Assembly (NCBI GenBank): GCA_036272195.1
Contig: DATAZE010000031.1
Location: 1-64,000, forward strand
DNA length: 64,000 nucleotides
Reading direction: 5' to 3'
From: DASXHY01 sp036272195
GTDB taxonomy: Bacteria > Verrucomicrobiota > Verrucomicrobiia > Limisphaerales > DASXHY01
Part shown: positions 54,951 through 61,914 of the stretch, one piece after another
How the letters are laid out: each line of letters opens with the position of its first letter
Position numbering within the stretch: the stretch's first letter is position 1
Made by a program: the position numbers and the translations under genes
The notes under the pieces: generated by a model
What the model saw: the letters and a program-made list of their open reading frames with translations, nothing else
Databases searched by the model: none
What the model was told of the DNA's origin: nothing

Positions 54951-55537
54951 AGCGACACTAACAACAGCCCTCCGCCGCCTACGCCTCCTCTCTCCGCACT
55001 AAAAAACGTGCGGCCTCGTTGAAGCCTATCGCACGGACGTTTGAACTTGTAAACACGTTTTCCTCTCCGCACTAAAAAACGTGCGGCCTCGTTGAAGCAA
55101 CCATTTCACTACTTACCACCCCCGGCAAAGAAGCGCTCTCCGCACTAAAAAACGTGCGGCCTCGTTGAAGCGTCGGCTGGAAGAATGAAGTTGCAATCGC
55201 CTTTGGAACTCTCCGCACTAAAAAACGTGCGGCCTCGTTGAAGCGAGCGGAATAAATCCAACTGATTGCGCCTTGATGAAGCTCTCCGCACTAAAAAACG
55301 TGCGGCCTCGTGAAGCCATGCAAGCTCGTATGTCCACGGCGCGCAACTATCGCCTCTCCGCACTAAAAAACGTGCGGCCTCGTTGAAGCGACGGTTTATT
55401 TAGGGTCGCTCGATATCGTCAATCATTCTCTCCGCACTAAAAAACGTGCGGCCTCGTTGAAGCCGGCTGTCTGCGCGTAGGTGTTCATGGTGCGATTTTT
55501 CCTCTCCGCACTAAAAAACGTGCGGCCTCGTTGAAGC
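54918..55537. CRISPR. CRISPR array, nine 36-bp repeats, eight spacers
   Basis: Repeats start at 54918, 54990, 55063, 55136, 55209, 55282, 55354, 55428 and 55502. Each reads CTCTCCGCACTAAAAAACGT then GCGGCCTCGTTGAAGC, with an internal CCGCAC/GTGCGG stem. The sixth lacks one T and is 35 bp; the rest are identical. Spacers are 36, 37, 37, 37, 37, 37, 38 and 38 bp and all differ. The reverse complement begins GCTTCAACGAGGCC, a form that I associate with type I-G arrays. No leader is visible: the left side is cas3 coding sequence and the right side is a broken gene. Orientation is unresolved. Confidence 0.97.
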
Positions 55538-56026
55538 TGCGTTGCCTTTGCGCTCTCCGCGTGTGGCGGGTTTTTAGATTCTGTACATCGGCGACCGCGG
55601 CCAACAGTTGATCGCAGGCGGTTTCGTATTCAGCGACCACGGAACTGGCCACCTCTTTATTCGGTTTGACATTCGCGGTGCTGGCCTTGCCGGGCGGAAT
55701 GACTCCTTTGGCCAGCGACGTTATGACTTTGCCAAGTCGGCTATTCATAATACGCAAATGGTCAAGCGTCATCCAGACCGACCAATAGCGGCTGCTGTCC
55801 TCCAACCCGCGCACCCGCTCAATCAGCACGCGCCGGCTGGCTGATTCCTCATCGCAAGCACGGGCCAGCTTTTGAATCGCATGCCGTTCCTGGTTAAAAT
55901 GTGCGTTAAGGTCTCACGATTTCCTTTGAAGCGTCTCCACGCGAACAGAAGTTTTGCTACAAAAAGTTCGCTTTTGGGCAGCCCGGCGCCCGGCGCATCA
56001 AGTTTTGGTTCCTGTTGTTCATTCAT
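55538..56026 (-). pseudogene. DinB-like protein gene, frameshifted and truncated at the CRISPR array
   Basis: The ATG at 56026 opens MNEQQEPKLDAPGAG...KLLFAWRRFKGNRETLT. Near 55910 the homologous reading moves to another frame, AHFNQERHAIQKLARACDEESASRRVLIERV, which fits loss of one base. It continues with SRYWSVWMTLDHLRIMNSRLGKVITSL and ACDQLLAAVADVQNLKT, then loses family character and runs into the last CRISPR repeat. The usual closing segment of this DinB/DUF1569-type family (HPWFGPL-like) is absent. So the gene is damaged twice. It is divergent from the HxlR regulator and shares a palindromic operator with it. Confidence 0.6.
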
Positions 56027-56045
56027 GGTTTAAACGATGCCACAT

Positions 56046-56087
56046 CACTTGTCTTTTACAAGTAATATTACTTGTGGAATGCAAGTG
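56046..56087. promoter_or_regulatory. Nested palindromic operator between DinB-like gene and hxlR
   Basis: ACAAGTAATATTACTTGT (56058-56075) is a perfect 18-bp palindrome. Around the same centre, CACTTG (56046-56051) and CAAGTG (56082-56087) form an outer pair, giving four copies of an ACTTG-type half-site with exact symmetry. It lies 23 bp before the HxlR start and 20 bp before the DinB-like start, as expected for autoregulation by a dimeric HxlR protein. Confidence 0.7.
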
Positions 56088-56109
56088 TTATGAATGTTAA
56101 TGTTGGAAC

Positions 56110-56487
56110 ATGAAAATGAACAAGACCGCCAAACCGCACAAAGCCAGCCCCCTGCCCCGCCGGTCCCCCTGCCCCGTCGCTTGCTCGCTGGATCTTTTCG
56201 GCGACCGCTGGACGCTGCTCATCATTCGCGATCTTTTCCTGGGGCGGACTCGTTTCCGCGATTTTGCAAATTCGCCCGAAGGTATTCCGACCAACATCCT
56301 GAGCGACCGGCTCGAACGGCTTCTTGAGCAAGGCGTCATCGAACACATTCCGGCGCAGGATGGCACCAAGCGCCTGGCTTATAAGCTGACCAGAAAAGGC
56401 AAGGGTTTGGGGCCCGTGCTGGAAGCGATGCGAGATTGGGGGCTGGCGTGGAACAAGGATGCGCGAGCAATGCTGGCGCCCAAATAG
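56110..56487 (+). CDS. HxlR-family transcriptional regulator
   Basis: A 125-residue winged-helix protein. CPVACSLDLFGDRWTLLIIRDLFLGRTRFRDFANSPEGIPTNILSDRLERLLEQGVIEHI is the standard HxlR core with its N-terminal Cys (redox-type sensing is known in some relatives). KRLAYKLTRKGKGLGPVLEAMRDWGLAW is the closing wing and dimer helix. It is divergent from the broken DinB-like gene and probably repressed both through the nested palindrome between them. Since the target is broken, only self-control may remain. Confidence 0.92.
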   Translation: MKMNKTAKPHKASPLPRRSPCPVACSLDLFGDRWTLLIIRDLFLGRTRFRDFANSPEGIPTNILSDRLERLLEQGVIEHIPAQDGTKRLAYKLTRKGKGLGPVLEAMRDWGLAWNKDARAMLAPK

Positions 56488-56488
56488 G

Positions 56489-56510
56489 ACTTTTCTTTAA
56501 AGAGAAAAGT
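56489..56510. terminator. Bidirectional hairpin between hxlR and SGNH gene
   Basis: ACTTTTCT (56489-56496) and AGAAAAGT (56503-56510) form a perfect 8-bp stem with a 6-nt loop, directly after the HxlR stop and ahead of the converging SGNH gene end (56567). The arms supply T-rich sequence in both directions. Confidence 0.5.
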
Positions 56511-56566
56511 GCGGACGCCATTACTGCGCGGCGCACACGGGGCTATGACGAAATATTCGCGGCAGA

Positions 56567-57352
56567 TTATTTTTTTCCAGCGGCCGTCCGAAGCCAATGC
56601 AGCGCCATCAGTGATGCTCCCGGTGGTGCGGGATGCACGCCGTCCTTCAGCCAAAAATCAGGCGGGGCATACTTGGCAGCTTCGTCGAAAATGGATTGAT
56701 ACGGGATGAACGTGGCGTGAAAAGTGTCCGCTACGCGTTTTGCGGCCCGGCGATAACCGTCAAATTCCGGGAACCATTTATCGGTGACCGCACCGGTTCG
56801 CAGCACGAACGGCTCGCAGACGATCAACTTCACTTTGGGCAGCGCCTTGAACGTGCGCGTCAGCAATGCGCGATAATCGCGTTCGTAGATTTCCACCGTG
56901 CCTTGATATTTGCCGGTGATTGTGTGCCAAATATCATTCACGCCAATCAATATGCTCAGCACATTCGGCTTGAGGTCCAGGCAATCCGCATCCCATCGGT
57001 CGGCGAGTTGAAAAACCTTGTTGCCGCTGACGCCGCGATTAAAAACGGTCAAGTTGTCCTTGGAACGATCCACCAGCAATTCCAATCCGGCCATGCCCGC
57101 GTAACCGTTGCCGAGGCAATCCGATGTGTTGGGCTTATCGGCCGCTTCATGCTTGCGGCCCATGTCAGTGATGGAGTCGCCTTGGAAAAGCACGACGTCA
57201 TTTTTGGCGATGAGCGAACGCGGAGAAAACAATCCGGCTTGCGCGCTCGCAGGCGCCAGCGTGGCAAGCCCGGCCGCACCAGCAATGGCCGTCGAAGCTG
57301 TGAGAAATGCGCGGCGATTCAATCCTGCCGGCGACGACAAATTATTTTTCAT
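56567..57352 (-). CDS. Tat-exported SGNH/GDSL hydrolase
   Basis: A 261-residue enzyme with a twin-arginine signal (LNRRAFLTASTAIAGAAGLATLAPASA). SGNH blocks: VLFQGDSITDMGR (Ser), FNRGVSGNKVFQLADRW (Gly), ILIGVNDIWH (Asn) and WLKDGVHPAPPGASLMA (Asp and His). Length and style fit rhamnogalacturonan or xylan acetylesterase-like carbohydrate esterases. It follows the GH39 gene by 72 bp on the same strand, so the two probably act together: the esterase removes acetyl groups and the GH39 enzyme cuts the backbone or side chain. Confidence 0.9.
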   Translation of the reverse strand: MKNNLSSPAGLNRRAFLTASTAIAGAAGLATLAPASAQAGLFSPRSLIAKNDVVLFQGDSITDMGRKHEAADKPNTSDCLGNGYAGMAGLELLVDRSKDNLTVFNRGVSGNKVFQLADRWDADCLDLKPNVLSILIGVNDIWHTITGKYQGTVEIYERDYRALLTRTFKALPKVKLIVCEPFVLRTGAVTDKWFPEFDGYRRAAKRVADTFHATFIPYQSIFDEAAKYAPPDFWLKDGVHPAPPGASLMALHWLRTAAGKK

Positions 57353-57424
57353 AGAGGTGCGATCAGTTAAACGCCAATCGCATGGATTGAAAAGCGGAAT
57401 GTGAAGACTTCACCGGTCGTCAAT

Positions 57425-59101
57425 CTAATCCCACTTGAGAACCAGAAGTGCGACCGCCTGCCGGGGAAGCTTTAGTTGGATGGTCGCACGACCGTCTTGC
57501 GTCGTAATTTTTTCCGGCGCGCCGATGGCGGTGAGTTTTCCGGCTTTTTCGAGTTGGGCGTATTGTTCCGGCGTAGGTTCTTGCGGCGAACCCAGGCGCT
57601 GCCATGCGGTGTAGGAATTGGCGTGGTCATTGTCTATGCGGTATTGCGTGAGTGTGGCGTGAGTGACGGAAGCCGGAAGATGATCGAGCTTCAGCGCCAC
57701 CGCCGCTTCCGGCCCGGCAACATCGTCATCGTGATAATGCCACGTGAGAACGGTGAGTTGGTGCGTATCGAGGGCGGCGAAAGCGGACACATCAGGCGTC
57801 TCGCGGATACCGTGCTGGCGGATGGTCTGGGCATCAAAGCCAGCGCTGCTGGTGACCGCGATGCGTTGACCGCTCATTTTGCTGAACATGCGGAAGACAT
57901 TCAGCACTGGCAAATCCAGCCCGTGACTCGCCAATGCGCGAAAGCCTGCGAAGTACGGTTGATCCTCAAATTCAAATGCCCAGGTCAGCGCGCCCAAAAG
58001 ATTCACGCCATGCTCGGCGGCAAGGTCGTATTCACGCGGAAAGCTCGCGGCGGTGTAACTGGAATACATCGTTCCGTTGCGGTAGGCATCGCGCGGCTCG
58101 CGGCAGGCGGCGCAACCTTCGGGATCAGATTCGCCAATCACGATTGGTGTTTTTTTGTATTCAGGAAACGATGCGATGACCGCGAAAGCGTCGTTGATAT
58201 TTCTAAATTGATTCGCCATGCCCATGCGCACGTGGTCATTGGTGAAAACGGGTGAACCCTTGGCGTGAAAGGAAATAAAATCCAGCGGCGCGCCGATCTT
58301 GCCATCCACATAATTGGTGCCGCGCGCGCAATGCTCGAGAAATTCGCGAAGAAATTTTCCTCCCGGTCCGCCCGCTGTCTCGGGCCCGCCAACTCGCGCA
58401 GAAGGCAACGCTCGGCGCACCCCGGCAACGGCGTAATCGTACAGCCGAAAATAATCCGCGTGCGAACCGTGCCAGTAGCCGATGTTTGGCTCATTCCAAA
58501 CTTCCCAATACCATTTCGCGACTTCGCCCGCGCCATACTTTTCGACACAATGTTTCGTCCATTGATACGCAAGCTCGCCCCATTTCGCATAATCTTTTGG
58601 CGGATAAGCCTGGCCGGCCTCCACGGGCGCGCGTTCGTTGGCTGGCGGATCGTGCGGATAATCCTGCGGATGCGTGCTCAATGCTTCCGGCATGAAACCA
58701 AGTTGCGCGTATGGCTTGAGGCCGCGTTCGAGATAAGTGTCGAAGATGCGATCAACGATGGTCCAGTTGTAAATGGGATTGCCATTCGTGTCCTCGCTGT
58801 AAATGCCGGTTGAACTCCACTTGAGCGCGGGCGCGCCGTCGCCGCTCGTCAGCAAGTGATGACAACGAATGTAAACCTGCGGCGCGCCAAGCTGGCTAAG
58901 TTCAGTGAGAAGTTTTTTGCCATCGGTCATGTAAGTGTAATTCGCCTCGTCGTAGCCGAAGAATCGCCAGATGGGCGTGAGTTCTCCGCGAGGCTGCGCG
59001 GCGTCAACGTGGATGGTGACGGGAAATTCGGCGGGATCGGCGGCGAAAGTTTGCTGGAGAAAAAAAGACAGGGCCACGAGGACGGCGGCAAATTTTTTCA
59101 T
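57425..59101 (-). CDS. Secreted GH39-like glycoside hydrolase
   Basis: A 558-residue protein with a signal peptide (FAAVLVALSFFLQQTFA). The TIM barrel includes PIWRFFGYDEANYTYM near the N-terminus, KWYWEVWNEPNIGYWHGSHADYFRLYDY (acid/base Glu in WNEPN, ~residue 203) and PLDFISFHAKG. The likely nucleophile Glu is in TPIVIGESDPEG (~residue 322). NLLGALTWAFEFEDQPYF follows, and a C-terminal beta-domain with VLTWHYHDDDVAG completes the GH39 layout. The family contains beta-xylosidases and alpha-L-iduronidases; a beta-xylosidase role is the simpler guess. It is probably co-transcribed with the SGNH esterase. Confidence 0.87.
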   Translation of the reverse strand: MKKFAAVLVALSFFLQQTFAADPAEFPVTIHVDAAQPRGELTPIWRFFGYDEANYTYMTDGKKLLTELSQLGAPQVYIRCHHLLTSGDGAPALKWSSTGIYSEDTNGNPIYNWTIVDRIFDTYLERGLKPYAQLGFMPEALSTHPQDYPHDPPANERAPVEAGQAYPPKDYAKWGELAYQWTKHCVEKYGAGEVAKWYWEVWNEPNIGYWHGSHADYFRLYDYAVAGVRRALPSARVGGPETAGGPGGKFLREFLEHCARGTNYVDGKIGAPLDFISFHAKGSPVFTNDHVRMGMANQFRNINDAFAVIASFPEYKKTPIVIGESDPEGCAACREPRDAYRNGTMYSSYTAASFPREYDLAAEHGVNLLGALTWAFEFEDQPYFAGFRALASHGLDLPVLNVFRMFSKMSGQRIAVTSSAGFDAQTIRQHGIRETPDVSAFAALDTHQLTVLTWHYHDDDVAGPEAAVALKLDHLPASVTHATLTQYRIDNDHANSYTAWQRLGSPQEPTPEQYAQLEKAGKLTAIGAPEKITTQDGRATIQLKLPRQAVALLVLKWD

Positions 59102-59271
59102 AGGATCGCCGACAATAAAATAGACTGGCGCAAATGGCCAGCGGCGTTTGGCCGCGCATGCGAAAATAGCTGAATTTTTTGTTCGTGAATTTGGGTCATC
59201 TCTCGAGAAATCGGGTCGAGAAAATATTTGCCGATTGACTCCGTGCGGCGGTTTGGAAAAGTTAGCGGCCT

Positions 59272-60822
59272 ATGGCAAAGATTCAACGCGCGTTACTTTC
59301 GGTGTCGGACAAAACCGGGCTTATCCCGCTGGCGCAATCATTACTCGCCGCCGGTGTGCAACTTATTTCAACCGGCGGCACCGCCAAAGCCCTGCGCGAT
59401 GCCGGGCTCGCCGTGATGGAATTGAGCGCATACACCGGTTTTCCCGAAATGATGGATGGCCGCGTGAAAACTTTGCATCCCAAAATTCACGGCGGACTCC
59501 TGTTCATCCGCGGCAACGCGCAACACGAAGCGGCGGCGAAAACCAACGGCATCGAGCCGATAGATCTCGTGGTGGTTAATCTTTATCCGTTCGAGCAAAC
59601 GGTCGCGAAGCCCGGCGTGAAGTTGCATGAAGCGATTGAGAATATTGACATCGGCGGACCCTCGATGTTGCGCAGCGCGGCAAAAAATCACGACAGCGTG
59701 ACGGTGGTGGTGGACCCGGCGGACTATGCCGAGGTCGGGCGGCAGATTTCCGAGTCGGGAGAGGTGACGCTGGAAACGCGCCGCAAATTGGCGGCCAAAG
59801 TTTTTGCGCGCACGGCTCAATACGACGCGGCGATCGCAACGCATCTGGCGAAGGAATTTGAACCTGCCACGGCGGCGCTGCCGGCATCGCTCACGATCCA
59901 GGCGCCGCGCGTTCAAGTGCTGCGTTACGGCGAGAACCCGCATCAGGCGGCGGCGCTTTACGGACGCTTTTCCGATTATTTCCAGCAGCTTCACGGCAAG
60001 GAACTTTCCTATAACAACATTTTGGATCTTACGGCGGCGGCAAGTTTAATCGCGGAATTTGAAGATGAACCCCCGACGCTCGCGATCCTCAAGCACATGA
60101 ACCCTTGCGGCGTGGGACAGGGCGCAGAGTTGCGCGAAGCATGGGACAAGGCGTTCGCCACGGACAAGCAAGCGCCGTTTGGCGGCATCATTGCCGTGAA
60201 TCAACCGCTCGACCTGCCCTGCGCGGAAGCGATTGCCGAAATTTTTAGCGAAGTGATCATCGCGCCGGATTTCAGCGCCGAGGCGCTCACGCTGTTGCAG
60301 AAGAAAAAAAGTTTGCGGCTGTTGAAAGTGTTGAAGAGTCCGCTGGCGGCGCAGGCGCGCGATATTCGCAGCGTGGGCGCGGATTCATTTCTGTTGCAGG
60401 AACGGGACCTGAAGACCACGGGCGCGGGAGATCTAAAAATTGTCACCAAACGGCAGCCAACGGCGGCGGAGTTACAGGCGATGCTTTTCGGCTGGCGCAT
60501 CGTCAAACATGTGAAGTCAAACGCAATTCTCTACGCGGCGGCGGACCGCACGCTGGGCGTCGGGGCAGGACAGATGAGCCGGGTGGATGCCAGCCGCATT
60601 GCCGTATGGAAAGCCGGCGAGGCGAAGTTGCCGCTCAAAGGCAGCGTGGTTTGCAGCGACGCATTTTTTCCGTTCCCGGACGGCTTGATCGCGGCAGCGG
60701 AAGCGGGTGCGACGGCGGCGATTCAACCGGGCGGTTCGGTGCGGGATGCGGAGGTGATCGCGGCGGCAGATGAACGGAATCTGGCGATGGCGTTCACCGG
60801 CACGCGCCATTTCCGGCACTGA
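59272..60822 (+). CDS. purH: Bifunctional AICAR formyltransferase / IMP cyclohydrolase
   Basis: A 516-residue cytoplasmic enzyme of normal family length. It carries out the last two steps of purine synthesis: formylation of AICAR and closure to IMP. The N-terminal cyclohydrolase (~1-190) has RALLSVSDKTGLIPLAQSLLAAGVQLISTGGTAKAL, GRVKTLHPKIHGGLL and the IDIGGPSMLRSAAKNH block. The transformylase half has LRYGENPHQAAALY, ELSYNNILDLTAA, ILKHMNPCGVG, APFGGIIAVN and the terminal SDAFFPFPDGLIAAAEAGATAAIQPGGSVRDAEVI. It is a single gene; its stop abuts the end of the converging FHA gene without any spacer. Confidence 0.97.
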   Translation: MAKIQRALLSVSDKTGLIPLAQSLLAAGVQLISTGGTAKALRDAGLAVMELSAYTGFPEMMDGRVKTLHPKIHGGLLFIRGNAQHEAAAKTNGIEPIDLVVVNLYPFEQTVAKPGVKLHEAIENIDIGGPSMLRSAAKNHDSVTVVVDPADYAEVGRQISESGEVTLETRRKLAAKVFARTAQYDAAIATHLAKEFEPATAALPASLTIQAPRVQVLRYGENPHQAAALYGRFSDYFQQLHGKELSYNNILDLTAAASLIAEFEDEPPTLAILKHMNPCGVGQGAELREAWDKAFATDKQAPFGGIIAVNQPLDLPCAEAIAEIFSEVIIAPDFSAEALTLLQKKKSLRLLKVLKSPLAAQARDIRSVGADSFLLQERDLKTTGAGDLKIVTKRQPTAAELQAMLFGWRIVKHVKSNAILYAAADRTLGVGAGQMSRVDASRIAVWKAGEAKLPLKGSVVCSDAFFPFPDGLIAAAEAGATAAIQPGGSVRDAEVIAAADERNLAMAFTGTRHFRH

Positions 60823-61212
60823 TCAGGGAATCAGGCTATAGATAAGACAAAATTGCGCGATGACGATGAGCACGAAAGCCGCCCACGTCAGATATTCGCG
60901 CGGGCGCAAACTTTTCTGGCGGGTTTCGCCAAGCCAGAAACGGATTTTTAGAGTGCCGATCTCGATCGAGTCGCCGTTGCGCAGAACCGCTTGCTGAAAC
61001 GGCTGGCCATTGATGGCGGCGAGTGCGGACGGATGGGTGTTCAGGACGAAACCCGCGGCGGGATCGAAGAGCAGTTCAAGGTGCTTGTCCCAGACGCCGT
61101 CATCGGCTAACTGCAGATCGGCTGAAGCGGAGCGTCCGATTGTAAAAGGAAAATGGCGGGCGACCTTTTCGGTGCCCGCCATTTTGCCGGAAACAATTTT
61201 AAATTGGACCAT
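60823..61212 (-). CDS. FHA-domain membrane protein
   Basis: A 129-residue protein: an FHA domain (~20-95, FTIGRSASADLQLADDGVWDKHLELLFDP, NGQPFQQAVLRNGDSIEIGTLKIRFWL) followed by one C-terminal membrane helix (LTWAAFVLIVIAQFCLIYSLI). FHA domains bind phosphothreonine peptides. The canonical Arg-Ser pair (GRSASAD) is present, while the usual SxxH reads WDKH. It follows the Wza-like gene by 8 bp, so it may read phosphorylation state in the polysaccharide export machine. Confidence 0.85.
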   Translation of the reverse strand: MVQFKIVSGKMAGTEKVARHFPFTIGRSASADLQLADDGVWDKHLELLFDPAAGFVLNTHPSALAAINGQPFQQAVLRNGDSIEIGTLKIRFWLGETRQKSLRPREYLTWAAFVLIVIAQFCLIYSLIP

Positions 61213-61220
61213 TCAAGATT

Positions 61221-61871
61221 TTACCACCAGCGCTTGTGAACGTAAATCCGGTCGCCGGGGTAAACTTCCTTGTCGAGTTCAGGATGGCCATTCAAGGCGC
61301 GCCCGCAATTCACGGTATATTTTTCGCCATTGGCGTGGGTCACTTCCACGCGGCCCTTGTTGGCAAAATCAGTGAAACCACCGGCGGTATCAATGCCGCG
61401 TGTCACCGTCATGTAACCGGTATAAGCCTGGCGGCTGGGATTGCGCACTTCACCACCGACGGAAAAGAAGCGGTCCGCAGTTTTGATGCTGACGGTGAGG
61501 TATTTGAAATATTGCGGGACGTAACGGTCACGGATGTCCGCTTGCAATGCACCGATGGTCTTGCCAGCCGCCTGAAATTTCTGATTCAGGATCAAGGTAA
61601 TGGAACCGTCTTCCTTGATGCTGTCATCAATCGGTGGAACCGACGTCGGCAAATCGGCAAATGTAATGGTGATGGCATCGCCGACATGCAGCAAGTCACC
61701 ACTGGCCGATGGGGCAGCACCAGACATCGCGGGAGTTCCCGCTTGAGCAGCTTGATTATTTTGACTCAGCGGATCGTATTTATAAGAAGAATCCGTAGTC
61801 TCACAACCCATCAAACAAATTCCGAGAAACAAACAGGTCAACCCGGCAAACCCACGCCCAAAAAATTTCAT
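61221..61871 (-). CDS. Polysaccharide export lipoprotein, Wza-like
   Basis: A 216-residue protein starting at the ATG at 61871 (another ATG lies three codons upstream). The signal ends in a lipobox, LFLGICLMGCETT, so the mature Cys would be lipidated. The Poly_export domain is GDLLHVGDAITITFADLP, IKEDGSITLILNQKFQAAGKTIGALQADI. An SLBB-like part follows (FSVGGEVRNPSRQAYTGYMTVTRGIDTAGGF), with YPGDRIYVHKRWW at the end. It is shorter than E. coli Wza (~380 aa), as is common outside proteobacteria. It probably forms the outer-membrane exit for exopolysaccharide with the kinase-chain regulator upstream. Confidence 0.9.
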   Translation of the reverse strand: MKFFGRGFAGLTCLFLGICLMGCETTDSSYKYDPLSQNNQAAQAGTPAMSGAAPSASGDLLHVGDAITITFADLPTSVPPIDDSIKEDGSITLILNQKFQAAGKTIGALQADIRDRYVPQYFKYLTVSIKTADRFFSVGGEVRNPSRQAYTGYMTVTRGIDTAGGFTDFANKGRVEVTHANGEKYTVNCGRALNGHPELDKEVYPGDRIYVHKRWW

Positions 61872-61914
61872 AGATTCCATGCTTGGCAAAACAGTCAAAC
61901 CGTCATTACTGCGA

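Noticed and set aside
55099..55135. Spacer 3 resembles the cas3 coding sequence near 54548-54566 (ACCACCCCC.GCAAAG)
   Set aside because: Only about 17 of 19 positions match and the rest of the 37-bp spacer does not, which is too little for a self-targeting claim.
55553..55575. A tenth, degenerate CRISPR repeat (CTCTCCGC again after repeat 9)
   Set aside because: Only the first eight bases agree; what follows is not repeat-like, and the distance from repeat 9 is far shorter than a spacer.
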